The notes beneath the pieces are model-generated. The model ran no database searches. It was given only the letters and a program-made list of their open reading frames with translations, and was not told the DNA's origin. From positions 1-64,000 of the forward strand of contig NZ_KB893935.1 in assembly GCF_000374285.1 (NCBI RefSeq): a stretch of DNA of 64,000 bases, in the 5' to 3' direction. This document shows positions 35,282 to 42,777 of the stretch, piece after piece (position 1 is the first letter of the stretch; each line of letters starts with the position of its first letter). This stretch comes from Actinobacillus capsulatus DSM 19761. Its GTDB lineage: Bacteria > Pseudomonadota > Gammaproteobacteria > Enterobacterales > Pasteurellaceae. Position numbers and translations under genes: made by a program.

Positions 35282-37057
35282 TTATTCCGCTTTCTCTTTT
35301 TTCACGACCTCAATACCAAGCTCTTCCAATGCTTGCGGATTTGCAAAACTTGGCGCTTCAGTCATTAAACACGCAGCAGCCGTTGTTTTCGGGAATGCGA
35401 TGACATCACGGATATTTTCCGTACCGGTGATAAGCATGGTTAAACGGTCTAAACCGAATGCAAGCCCCGCGTGCGGTGGCGTACCGAATTTTAATGCGTC
35501 TAATAAGAAGCCGAATTTTTCTTGTTGCTCTTCTTCGTTAATACCTAAGATACCGAATACGGTTTGTTGCATTTTCGGATCGTAAATACGTACTGAACCA
35601 CCGCCCACTTCGTAGCCGTTGATAACCATATCATAAGCATTTGCAACCGCATTCACCGGATTTGTCGCTAACTCTTCCGGCGTTAAATTTTTTGGAGATG
35701 TAAACGGGTGGTGCATTGCTGAAAGGTTACCCTCATCATCTTTTTCAAACATTGGGAAGTCAATCACCCAAAGCGGTTTCCATGCTGAAAGATCGGTTAA
35801 TGCTAAATCACGACCAACTTTCAGACGTAAAGCCCCCATTGAATCGGTAACCACTTGCCATTTATCTGCGCCAAAGAATAGGATATCGCCGCTAGTTGCG
35901 TTAGTACGCTCAATTAATGCTTTGAAAACCTCTTCGTTTAAGAATTTTGCTACCGGGCTTTGGATGCCTTCCATACCGGCATTTACATCATTGATTTTCG
36001 CCCACGCTAAGCCTTTTGCACCGTAAATACCGACAAATTGCGTATATTCGTCAATTTGTTTACGAGTAAGGCTTGCACCATTTGGTACACGAAGTACGGT
36101 TACACGACCGTCTGCTGAATTTGCCGGTTCGTTAAATACTTTAAATTCCACGTCTTTTAAAATGTCCGCCACGTCCACTAATTCTAATGGGTTACGTAAA
36201 TCCGGTTTGTCCGAACCGAAACGTTGCATTGCTTCCTGCCATGTCATGATTGGGAATTTACCTAAATCTACGTTTAAGCGATCCAACCATAAGCCGTGGA
36301 TCATTTTTTCCATTAATTCACGCACTTCTTCAGCGGTTAAGAATGAGGTTTCCACATCGATTTGGGTAAATTCCGGCTGACGATCAGCACGTAAATCTTC
36401 ATCACGGAAACATTTTACGATTTGGTAGTAACGGTCAAAACCTGACATCATTAGCAACTGTTTGAAAAGCTGCGGTGATTGCGGTAAGGCATAGAATTTA
36501 CCGTTGTGCACACGGCTTGGCACTAAGTAGTCACGCGCACCTTCAGGTGTCGCTTTGGTTAACATTGGTGTTTCGATATCAAGGAAGCCGTTGTCATCCA
36601 TATAGCGGCGTACAAAGCTGGTGATTTTCGCACGGGTTTTAAGTTTCTCCGCCATTTCCGGACGGCGTAAATCAAGATAACGATATTTTAAACGTTGCTC
36701 TTCTGTGTTGTTTTGGTTGAAATCAAGCGGTAATACTTCAGCATTGTTATATACAATCACATTTTTAACTAACACTTCGATTTCGCCGGTCGCCATCTCT
36801 TTGTTGATTTGTGATTCATCGCGTGCAATCACCTCACCTTGAATTTGCACACACGCTTCCGAACGTAGGCTTGAAGCGATTTTGAAAAGCGCTTCGTCTT
36901 TCTCGTCAAAGAAAACTTGCACGATACCTTCACGGTCACGAATTTGCATAAAAATAAAACGACCGAGGTTACGCACACGGTGAACCCAACCGCTTAATGT
37001 TACGGTTTGACCAACGTGCGAGCGGTTTAAAACACCACAATAATGAGAACGCATCAT
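35282..37057 (-). CDS. aspS: aspartyl-tRNA synthetase
   Basis: This 591-residue class II synthetase has an N-terminal OB-fold anticodon-binding domain (residues 1-105), motif 2 [18 protein letters not shown], a bacterial insertion domain, and motif 3 GLAFGLDRL near the C-terminus. The length equals E. coli AspRS (590). Two consecutive ATGs (37057 and 37054) could serve. It is the first gene of aspS-nudB-yebC-ruvC. Upstream, an inverted pair of uptake signals closes the neighbouring amidohydrolase transcription unit. Confidence 0.97.
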   Translation of the reverse strand: MMRSHYCGVLNRSHVGQTVTLSGWVHRVRNLGRFIFMQIRDREGIVQVFFDEKDEALFKIASSLRSEACVQIQGEVIARDESQINKEMATGEIEVLVKNVIVYNNAEVLPLDFNQNNTEEQRLKYRYLDLRRPEMAEKLKTRAKITSFVRRYMDDNGFLDIETPMLTKATPEGARDYLVPSRVHNGKFYALPQSPQLFKQLLMMSGFDRYYQIVKCFRDEDLRADRQPEFTQIDVETSFLTAEEVRELMEKMIHGLWLDRLNVDLGKFPIMTWQEAMQRFGSDKPDLRNPLELVDVADILKDVEFKVFNEPANSADGRVTVLRVPNGASLTRKQIDEYTQFVGIYGAKGLAWAKINDVNAGMEGIQSPVAKFLNEEVFKALIERTNATSGDILFFGADKWQVVTDSMGALRLKVGRDLALTDLSAWKPLWVIDFPMFEKDDEGNLSAMHHPFTSPKNLTPEELATNPVNAVANAYDMVINGYEVGGGSVRIYDPKMQQTVFGILGINEEEQQEKFGFLLDALKFGTPPHAGLAFGLDRLTMLITGTENIRDVIAFPKTTAAACLMTEAPSFANPQALEELGIEVVKKEKAE

Positions 37058-37166
37058 AAAATATCCTTAAGATTTATAAAATAGGTTTTCCGCTGTGATA
37101 AATTGCGGAGACAAAATCTTCGGAATTATAGCGGAAAATTGCCGAGAATTGGAGAGAGGAAAAGAA

Positions 37167-37212
37167 ACAAGCGGTCGAATTTACAGATTTTTTTGCAAAT
37201 TTGACCGCTTGT
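37167..37212. terminator. inverted uptake-signal pair, amidohydrolase/aspS gap
   Basis: ACAAGCGGTCGAATTT and AAATTTGACCGCTTGT pair over 15-16 bases with one mismatch around a T-rich loop. It ends the amidohydrolase transcript, and the aspS promoter must lie beside it. Confidence 0.7.
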
Positions 37213-37251
37213 TGGTATTTAAAAGTATAAAAATGAGTGAATAGTCGGAAA

Positions 37252-38238
37252 TTAGAGTAGGCCCAATACTTTTCTACCATTAATTGAAGCGATATTCGCC
37301 ATTTCTTCTAAGTTGGTAAAACGGCAGCCGGCAGAGAGTAAGCTAAGTTCTTGCCACATATCGCCTTCACATAACGGTACCATATAGTCACAGATATTAT
37401 CGGTACCGATTGCAACGGTAATACCTTCCGGAATTAATTCATCCGCTGGTGTCAGTGCATTGTGGAACGGCTGTAAGTCTTCTTTACGACCACTGTCAAT
37501 CCACGCCATTGGGCAAGCGATCACCATCATTTGTGAGTCACGCATTTTTTGGTAAAGCATTTTACGATATTCTTTCGGGTGTGCGCCGATTGAAATACCG
37601 TGGATTGCCACCACTCGACCTTGCATATTGTGCTCAATTGCTTTATCGCATAATTGTTCGGTTTCTTTTTCTTTCGGGGTATTAAATTGGTCCACGTGTA
37701 CATGCAACATCTTGCCGAGTGATTTAGCTTTATCCATCAAAATATCCATTGCTTCCAAGCCTTTGCCGAAATCTAATTCGTCACGGTATGGCAAGCCACC
37801 AATCATATCTACCATTTCAGAGCCGATATCAAACCATTTTTTTGCAGTTGGCTCAATTACGCCTTTTAAGGTTTGGTTGGCAAATTTTAAGGTAATATCG
37901 CTTTTATACACTTCACGTGCTTTGTGAGCGGCAATAATTGCACGATCTTCACATACGCCGTCAATATCCACAAAAGTCCCGAATGCGGTAACCCCTTGTG
38001 AAATCATTAATTCAATCGCTTGTGAAAAACGGCGGTAGTAATCATCAACCGTTGAATTGCGTTTTACTTCATCAACTAAATCCCATTTTTGTTGTAGATT
38101 GGCATTTTGGTAAATGGCAATTTTTTCCGGCGTCATCGTAAATGCTCGGTCTGCATGGGCGTGAGCATTCACCCAACCGCCTTTTTTAATGATTTCGTCA
38201 CGAATATGACTTTTGAGCGTACGAATTAATTGGCTCAT
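37252..38238 (-). CDS. cytosine-deaminase-like amidohydrolase
   Basis: This 328-residue TIM-barrel amidohydrolase has metal ligands in NAHAHADR (residues 24-31), the HVHVDQ strand (about 195-200), HGISIG (about 222) and a catalytic Asp in IGTDNICDYM (about 283). This pattern is closest to the CodA branch. The HCDE motif of CodA is HVDQ here, so the usual catalytic Glu is a Gln, and the protein is about 100 residues shorter than CodA. The substrate is therefore not settled. Upstream stand a PurR-type box and a pyrimidine-style attenuator, which argues for a pyrimidine-related substrate. GAGAGGAAAA precedes the ATG, 16 bases after a leader ORF stop. Confidence 0.7.
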   Translation of the reverse strand: MSQLIRTLKSHIRDEIIKKGGWVNAHAHADRAFTMTPEKIAIYQNANLQQKWDLVDEVKRNSTVDDYYRRFSQAIELMISQGVTAFGTFVDIDGVCEDRAIIAAHKAREVYKSDITLKFANQTLKGVIEPTAKKWFDIGSEMVDMIGGLPYRDELDFGKGLEAMDILMDKAKSLGKMLHVHVDQFNTPKEKETEQLCDKAIEHNMQGRVVAIHGISIGAHPKEYRKMLYQKMRDSQMMVIACPMAWIDSGRKEDLQPFHNALTPADELIPEGITVAIGTDNICDYMVPLCEGDMWQELSLLSAGCRFTNLEEMANIASINGRKVLGLL

Positions 38239-38254
38239 ATTAATCTTTTCCTCT

Positions 38255-38407
38255 CTACTTATTTTGCTGAATTTTAGGTAAAAAAAGATCTCTAAAAAAG
38301 AGATCTACAAATGAGTTGAAGTGCCAAAAAAAAGAGCCAAGCACCATAATGAAATGATGTTTGGCTAAATGAGTGTTTAAGTATGTTGTAAGGTTTTGCA
38401 TATGCAT
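38255..38407 (-). CDS. leader peptide of a candidate UTP-type attenuator
   Basis: A 50-codon frame opens at ATG 38407 (or 38401, two codons in) after AAAGGA. It reads through both terminator hairpins and stops at TAG 38257-38255, 16 bases before the amidohydrolase start. The peptide has Phe-rich patches (GSFFWHF and DLFFRDLF) because it is encoded by U-runs. In E. coli pyrBI, a 44-residue leader of the same kind spans the attenuator, and ribosome-polymerase coupling at U-runs senses UTP. The geometry here matches that mechanism. Translation was checked codon by codon from the sequence. The peptide itself is probably not functional. Confidence 0.6.
   Translation of the reverse strand: MHMQNLTTYLNTHLAKHHFIMVLGSFFWHFNSFVDLFFRDLFLPKIQQNK
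38280..38306 (-). terminator. leader terminator T2 before the amidohydrolase
   Basis: AGATCTCT and AGAGATCT (minus strand) flank a U-rich loop, followed by seven U. It is a strong rho-independent terminator 41 bases before the amidohydrolase ATG and within the leader ORF, so a closely following ribosome would prevent it forming. Confidence 0.75.
38326..38366 (-). terminator. leader hairpin T1 with eight-U tail
   Basis: On the minus strand AGCCAAACATCAT pairs with ATGGTGCTTGGCT (13 positions, one mismatch and one G-U), then CTTTTTTTT. It may serve as UTP-sensitive pause or first terminator inside the leader ORF. The sequence just 5' of the ORF (GTGCCAAG, 38430-38423) can pair either with its 3' arm CTTGGC or with the following TTGGCAC, giving alternative folds. 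Confidence 0.65.
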
Positions 38408-38439
38408 CTATCTAGTTCCTTTCTTGGCACTAGGACTGT

Positions 38440-38476
38440 AGTGTATCTTCTAAAATAACAAAAGGCAAACGTTTGC
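38440..38476 (-). promoter_or_regulatory. PurR-type operator and promoter of the amidohydrolase leader
   Basis: GCAAACGTTTGC (38465-38476) is a perfect palindrome identical to the core of the E. coli PurR box. It overlaps a minus-strand -35 TTGCCT (38468-38463); a -10 TACACT lies 17 bases on (38445-38440). E. coli codBA is PurR-controlled too. It is also about ten bases upstream of the thiB -35 on the other strand. Confidence 0.65.
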
Positions 38477-38485
38477 TTTTTGGAT

Positions 38486-38514
38486 TTGCATTATATTTAT
38501 GCATACCTTACAAT
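38486..38514 (+). promoter_or_regulatory. promoter of the thiB riboswitch transcript
   Basis: -35 TTGCAT (38486-38491) and -10 TACAAT (38509-38514) are 17 bases apart, placing the transcript start at the 5' edge of the riboswitch. Confidence 0.6.
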
Positions 38515-38521
38515 TTGCCTC

Positions 38522-38603
38522 GTTCTCATTGGGGTGCTTTACAAAGCTGAGAAACTACCCATAGAACCTGATCTGATTAGTATCAGCGTAGGGATTTGAG
38601 ACG
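38522..38603 (+). ncRNA. TPP riboswitch (THI element)
   Basis: The conserved THI-box words appear in order: GGGGTGC, GCTGAGA, ACCC followed by GAACCTGATCTG, and CAGCGTAGGGA. It binds thiamine pyrophosphate. The expression platform seems translational. GGATTTGAG (38592-38600) at the 3' edge can pair with CTCAAATCC (38660-38668), and CCTTCTA (38667-38673) can pair with TAGAAGG (38683-38689), which contains the thiB ribosome binding site. The two pairings share bases. No terminator is seen between the aptamer and thiB. Confidence 0.95.
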
Positions 38604-38700
38604 TTTGCTATGTTTACCATAGATAAAATGGCTGACTGAGCAGAAAGGTAGCTGGTTTACTCAAATCCTTCTAGTTTATTTTTAGAAGGAATACACGACA

Positions 38701-39660
38701 ATGAAAAAACTTTTGGCATTATCGGCTTGCTGTTTTGCGGCACAATCTGTAGCGCAAACACCTGTATTGACGGTTTACACTTATGATTCTTTCACTTCAA
38801 AGTGGGGACCCGCACCTAAACTTGAAGTATTATTCGAAAAACAATGTCAGTGTGACGTGAGATTTTTACCCTTTGAAGACGGTATTACAATGTTCAATCG
38901 AATTCGTTTAGAGGGCAAAAAAACCAAAGCGGATGTGATGCTCGGGTTGGATAATTTTACGATGGAAGACGCGCAAAAGTCAGGTTTCTTCACTGAACAC
39001 GAATTAACGATTAATGATTTTCCTTGGCAAAATAAAGTCTTTTTTCCGTATGATTACAGCGAATATGCTTTTATCTATGATAAAGAGAAATTAGTGCAGC
39101 CGCCGAAATCATTAAAAGAATTAGTCGAACGCCAAGACTTAAAAGTGATTTATCAAGATCCTCGTACCAGTACAGTCGGTCGAGGTTTATTATTTTGGCT
39201 AAACAGCGTGTATGGCGATAAAGCTGAGCAAGCTTGGAAAATGTTAGCCAAACATACGGTAACCGTAGGCAAGGGTTGGTCTGAAACTTATGGCGCTTTT
39301 TTGAAAGGCGAGTCTGATTTGGTGATGAGCTATGCGACTTCACCGCTTTATCATCAATGGCACGAGAAAGCTGATAAATATGTTGCGGCGCAATTTGAAG
39401 AAGGGCATTTGATTCAAACGGAAGTTGCGGCAATTATCAAAGTGAGTAAACAAAAAGCATTAGCCAAACAATTTTTGCAATTTTTACACCAAGCTCAAGC
39501 GCAAAATGTGATTTCTTACCATAATGTGATGAAACCGGTGGTAAGTACAGAAGTAGACCCAGCATTTAAGGCGTTACCTGAATATAAACAACTTACATTT
39601 ACTCAGCCGTCTCTGGAAACGGTAAAACAATGGATCGCAATTTGGCAGCAAAGCTGGTAA
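38701..39660 (+). CDS. thiB: thiamine-binding periplasmic protein
   Basis: This 319-residue substrate-binding protein of the thiamine/TPP ABC importer has a signal peptide ending SVAQ. Its class II periplasmic-binding fold has VYTYDSFTSKWGPAPKLEVLFE at the start, LGLDNFTM and VIYQDPRTSTVGRGLLFWL. The length matches E. coli ThiB (327). It is placed under a TPP riboswitch. The membrane (thiP) and ATPase (thiQ) genes that normally follow are absent; a terminator lies 25 bases after the stop. The permease must be elsewhere, or ThiB serves another transporter. Confidence 0.95.
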   Translation: MKKLLALSACCFAAQSVAQTPVLTVYTYDSFTSKWGPAPKLEVLFEKQCQCDVRFLPFEDGITMFNRIRLEGKKTKADVMLGLDNFTMEDAQKSGFFTEHELTINDFPWQNKVFFPYDYSEYAFIYDKEKLVQPPKSLKELVERQDLKVIYQDPRTSTVGRGLLFWLNSVYGDKAEQAWKMLAKHTVTVGKGWSETYGAFLKGESDLVMSYATSPLYHQWHEKADKYVAAQFEEGHLIQTEVAAIIKVSKQKALAKQFLQFLHQAQAQNVISYHNVMKPVVSTEVDPAFKALPEYKQLTFTQPSLETVKQWIAIWQQSW

Positions 39661-39684
39661 CGGAAATAACTGGCTTATTTAAAT

Positions 39685-39710
39685 GGCTAAGGAATCTTTA
39701 GCCGTTTTTA
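39685..39710 (+). terminator. terminator after thiB
   Basis: GGCTAA (39685-39690) pairs with TTAGCC (39698-39703), then GTTTTTA. It closes the single-gene thiB unit. Confidence 0.75.
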
Positions 39711-39869
39711 TTGTCTGCTAAGCGGTAAAAATTATAAAAATTTTTACAAAATCTGATTGCCAAAAGGGATTACATTTGTTATTTATACGCCCTTTTGAAT
39801 TATCCCCTAAAATTTTTTATATCAAATTATTCTAAACAGGGGCAACACTATCCAACAAGGAGTGAAATT

Positions 39870-40319
39870 ATGGCTCAAGTGGCAGGTACCACTTCATTAG
39901 GTTTATTAGCTCTAGCAGGCGTTACACCTTACCAACCTAAAAAAGACGAAGAATACATGAGCGATGCTCAAAAAGAGCATTTCCGAAAAATTCTTCGTGC
40001 GTGGCATGTTCAAATTATGGAAGAAGCTGAGCGCACCAAAAGCCAAATGCAAGAGGAAGTTGCAAACTTTGCCGATCCAGCGGATCGCGCAACACAGGAA
40101 GAAGAATTTAGTCTTGAATTAAGAAACCGTGACCGCGAGCGTAAATTGCTTAAAAAAATTGAGCAAACGCTAAATAGCATTGCTGAAGATGAGTACGGTT
40201 ACTGTGAAACTTGTGGTGTGGAAATTGGTCTACGCCGTTTAGAAGCTCGCCCGACAGCAGATATGTGTATTGACTGTAAAACGCTTGCAGAAATCCGTGA
40301 AAAGCAAATGGGCTTATAA
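39870..40319 (+). CDS. dksA: RNA polymerase-binding factor DksA
   Basis: This 149-residue ppGpp cofactor has a coiled-coil arm tipped by acidic residues (NFADPADRATQEEEF), then a zinc finger YGYCETCG and ADMCIDCK, as in the family. E. coli DksA has 151 residues. The start is the ATG at 39870 after AAGGAGTG; the frame is open to 39795 but lacks a start signal. It lies upstream of pcnB as in E. coli, without the gluQ gene that sits between them there. Confidence 0.97.
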   Translation: MAQVAGTTSLGLLALAGVTPYQPKKDEEYMSDAQKEHFRKILRAWHVQIMEEAERTKSQMQEEVANFADPADRATQEEEFSLELRNRDRERKLLKKIEQTLNSIAEDEYGYCETCGVEIGLRRLEARPTADMCIDCKTLAEIREKQMGL

Positions 40320-40420
40320 GCTTAATTAGAAATGGATAATCGAAATTGATAATGGGCAATCTCACATTGTCCATTATTTTTATTTAATCCGTTCTTGATT
40401 GTTAATTTCAGAGGTGTATC

Positions 40421-41974
40421 ATTTTTAACTATATCAAATTGTTATTTACTCGTCGAAAAAACGTTAAAAAGCAATCACTTGTAGAGTTTGAATCGGAAGA
40501 ACGTAAGCAGGGCAAGACAGTTAAAACGGCAGAATCACGAACAAAATGTTCTGACTCGAAAGCGAATGACAGCAAGCCGCATAAGTTTAAAAAAGCAAAG
40601 AAATCAAGTAATTCAAATGTGTCTTCTCATCTGTTGCACAAAAAATTTACAATAAGTGCCGGTCATTATGATATTACGCCGAAAGATTTTCCGAAAAATG
40701 TACTAGCTATCGTTGAAAAATTACAGCGTGCGGGTTTTGAAGCTTACGTAGTCGGCGGCTGTATTCGAGATTTATTGTTAGGGCATAAGCCGAAAGATTT
40801 TGACGTTGCAACCAATGCGAAACCGGAAGAAATTCAGAAAGTCTTTGGTCGCCAATGTCGTTTAATCGGTCGCCGTTTTCGTTTAGCACATATTGTATTC
40901 GGGCGTGATATTTATGAAGTGGCGACTTTCCGAGCGGATCATAGCAATCATAGCAGCGATAAAATCTCAAAAGTCAGTGAAGAAGGTATGCTGTTACGTG
41001 ACAATGTGTACGGCACGCTACGTGAAGACGCACAACGTCGCGATTTTACCGTTAACTCGCTCTATTACGATCCGAAACATAACCTGGTTTTTGATTTCTT
41101 TAACGGTATTGCGGATCTGAAAGCAGGGAAATTACGTTTAATCGGTGATCCGGTTGTGCGCTATCAAGAAGATCCGGTGCGTATGTTACGTGCAGTTCGC
41201 TTTATGGCGAAATTGGATATGTTCTTGGACAAACCGACCGATGCGCCGATTCGTGAATTAGCCCATTTATTGAAGAATATTCCGGCTGCACGTTTATTTG
41301 ATGAATCATTAAAATTACTGCAATCGGGACAAGGCTTTAAAACTTATCAATTAATGCGTGAATACGGCTTGTTTGAGCAGTTATTCCCTGTGCTAGTGCC
41401 GTTTTTTACCGAACATAATGACTCGAATGCGGAGCGAATGTTAAGCAAAGCGCTTAGCTCAACTGATAATCGTATTCGTGATAATTTACGTGTGAATCCG
41501 GCATTTTTATTCGCAGCTCTTCTTTGGTATCCATTACGTGAGAAAATGGAAGTGCTTAAAAACGAAGGCGGTTTAAATAGCCATGATGCGATGATGTTGG
41601 CAGCTAACGATGTCTTAGCTGAAAGTTGTAAAGCGATTGCATTACATCGCCGTCATACGTCTGTGATTCGTGATATTTGGGCGTTACAATTCCAAATGAC
41701 CAAACGTTCGGGTAAACGTCCGCAACAGACCTTAGAACACGTAAAATTCCGTGCAGGTTTTGATTTATTAGTGATGCGTGCTGAGATTGAAGGTGGTGAC
41801 CTTGTTGAGCTTTCAGCGTGGTGGCATGAATATCAATTTAGCAATGACGCACAACGTGCGGAAATGCTTAAAGCGGTCAGAAATTTGCCGAATTTTGCAG
41901 GCGAAGAAAAGAAAAAACGTCGTCGTAAGACATTTAGAAAGAAAAAGCCGGCGAAGAAAGCCATGGCTGAATAA
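40421..41974 (+). CDS. pcnB: poly(A) polymerase I, probable AUU or UUG start
   Basis: This polymerase of about 511-517 residues adds poly(A) tails that target RNA for decay. The nucleotidyltransferase core shows VVGGCIRDLLLGHKPKDFDVATNA with the DxD pair, then RRFRLAHIVFG and RVRRFT-like QRRDFTVNSLYYD. The frame opens after TAA at 40403 and has no ATG near its start. GAGGTG (40411-40416) stands four bases before an ATT at 40421; the next candidate is TTG at 40439, which lacks a site. E. coli pcnB is known to start at AUU, so the same is proposed here. The N-terminus is basic and low-complexity. folK follows. Confidence 0.93.
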   Translation: MFNYIKLLFTRRKNVKKQSLVEFESEERKQGKTVKTAESRTKCSDSKANDSKPHKFKKAKKSSNSNVSSHLLHKKFTISAGHYDITPKDFPKNVLAIVEKLQRAGFEAYVVGGCIRDLLLGHKPKDFDVATNAKPEEIQKVFGRQCRLIGRRFRLAHIVFGRDIYEVATFRADHSNHSSDKISKVSEEGMLLRDNVYGTLREDAQRRDFTVNSLYYDPKHNLVFDFFNGIADLKAGKLRLIGDPVVRYQEDPVRMLRAVRFMAKLDMFLDKPTDAPIRELAHLLKNIPAARLFDESLKLLQSGQGFKTYQLMREYGLFEQLFPVLVPFFTEHNDSNAERMLSKALSSTDNRIRDNLRVNPAFLFAALLWYPLREKMEVLKNEGGLNSHDAMMLAANDVLAESCKAIALHRRHTSVIRDIWALQFQMTKRSGKRPQQTLEHVKFRAGFDLLVMRAEIEGGDLVELSAWWHEYQFSNDAQRAEMLKAVRNLPNFAGEEKKKRRRKTFRKKKPAKKAMAE

Positions 41975-42040
41975 ACTAAAGTATGGCGCAAGTGAGAACT
42001 TGTGCCTTTTCTTTTAGCTAGATTGACAGAAACGGACATT

Positions 42041-42514
42041 ATGATGAAAACGGTTTATATCGCATTAGGTTCTAATTTGGATAACCCGCTTGCACAGGTT
42101 AAACAAGCGGTCGAATCTTTAAAAACATTTGCAATTAATTTTGAAATTAGTCCATTCTACGGCAGTAAGCCGGTCGGGCCGCAAGATCAACCGGATTATG
42201 TGAATGCGGTGGCAAAATTCGATACCGATTTAACGGCGCTTGAATTGTTGGATAAATTACAAAGTATTGAAAACGCTCAAGGACGAGTACGAATTCGCCG
42301 CTGGGGCGAGCGTACGCTGGATTTGGATATTATCTTATACGGCGATGAACAGATTCAAAACGAACGTTTAACCGTACCACATATTGAAATGAAAAATCGA
42401 GAGTTTGTAATTGTGCCGATGTATGATCTTACCCCTGATTTAGTGCTGCCAAGCGGTCAAAAATTAGCGGAAATTTACCAACAATTTAAACATCATCAAA
42501 TGGTGACGTTCTAA
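42041..42514 (+). CDS. folK: HPPK, folate synthesis pyrophosphokinase
   Basis: This 157-residue enzyme transfers pyrophosphate from ATP to 6-hydroxymethyl-dihydropterin. The start VYIALGSNLDNPLAQV, the PVGPQDQPDYVNAV loop and RWGERTLDLDIILYG with the catalytic Asp pair are canonical. ATG at 42041 or 42044; an upstream extension to 42002 is disfavoured. It lies downstream of pcnB as in E. coli and ends at a strong terminator. Confidence 0.96.
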   Translation: MMKTVYIALGSNLDNPLAQVKQAVESLKTFAINFEISPFYGSKPVGPQDQPDYVNAVAKFDTDLTALELLDKLQSIENAQGRVRIRRWGERTLDLDIILYGDEQIQNERLTVPHIEMKNREFVIVPMYDLTPDLVLPSGQKLAEIYQQFKHHQMVTF

Positions 42515-42519
42515 TTACC

Positions 42520-42549
42520 AATGCACGGAATGTTCCGTGCATTTTTTTA
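42520..42549 (+). terminator. terminator after folK
   Basis: ATGCACGGAA and TTCCGTGCAT are perfect ten-base arms around TG, followed by seven T. Confidence 0.9.
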
Positions 42550-42555
42550 TGAGGG

Positions 42556-42777
42556 TTATTCTGCCGGTGTTGCTACCACTGCTTCTGATTTAGCCGCTTT
42601 GTTATCTGAGGTTTGCAATACGGCACGAGACTTTTCATCAAATTTCACATCAATACGGTGATCCACCACCACATTCATATTAATCGTGATCCCTTCCGCC
42701 GGCGTTTCAAGCTGTACTTTGGGGGTGCAAGCGGTCAAATTTAGGCAAAAAATTGCAAAAAGTAGGCTTTTTCTCAT
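42556..42777 (-). CDS. ynbE: YnbE-like small lipoprotein
   Basis: This 73-residue lipoprotein has signal sequence MRKSLLFAIFCLNLTAC with the Cys at residue 17, then TPKVQLETPAEGITINMNVVVDH, the YnbE family motif. YnbE works with the AsmA-like YdbH in transport of phospholipid between the membranes of the envelope. The gene overlaps the end of ydbH by four bases (ATGA), matching the E. coli ydbH-ynbE pair. The C-terminus is slightly longer than in E. coli (61). Confidence 0.9.
   Translation of the reverse strand: MRKSLLFAIFCLNLTACTPKVQLETPAEGITINMNVVVDHRIDVKFDEKSRAVLQTSDNKAAKSEAVVATPAE

Noticed and set aside
38465-38476. GCAAACGTTTGC as a catabolite (LacI/GalR-type) operator for thiB
   Set aside because: It lies upstream of the thiB -35 but directly over the -35 of the opposite promoter, whose gene is nucleobase-related; the PurR reading is more economical.
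39761-39797. AAAAGGG/CCCTTTT inverted repeat upstream of dksA as a terminator
   Set aside because: The loop is about 21 bases and no T-run follows, so it was not listed.
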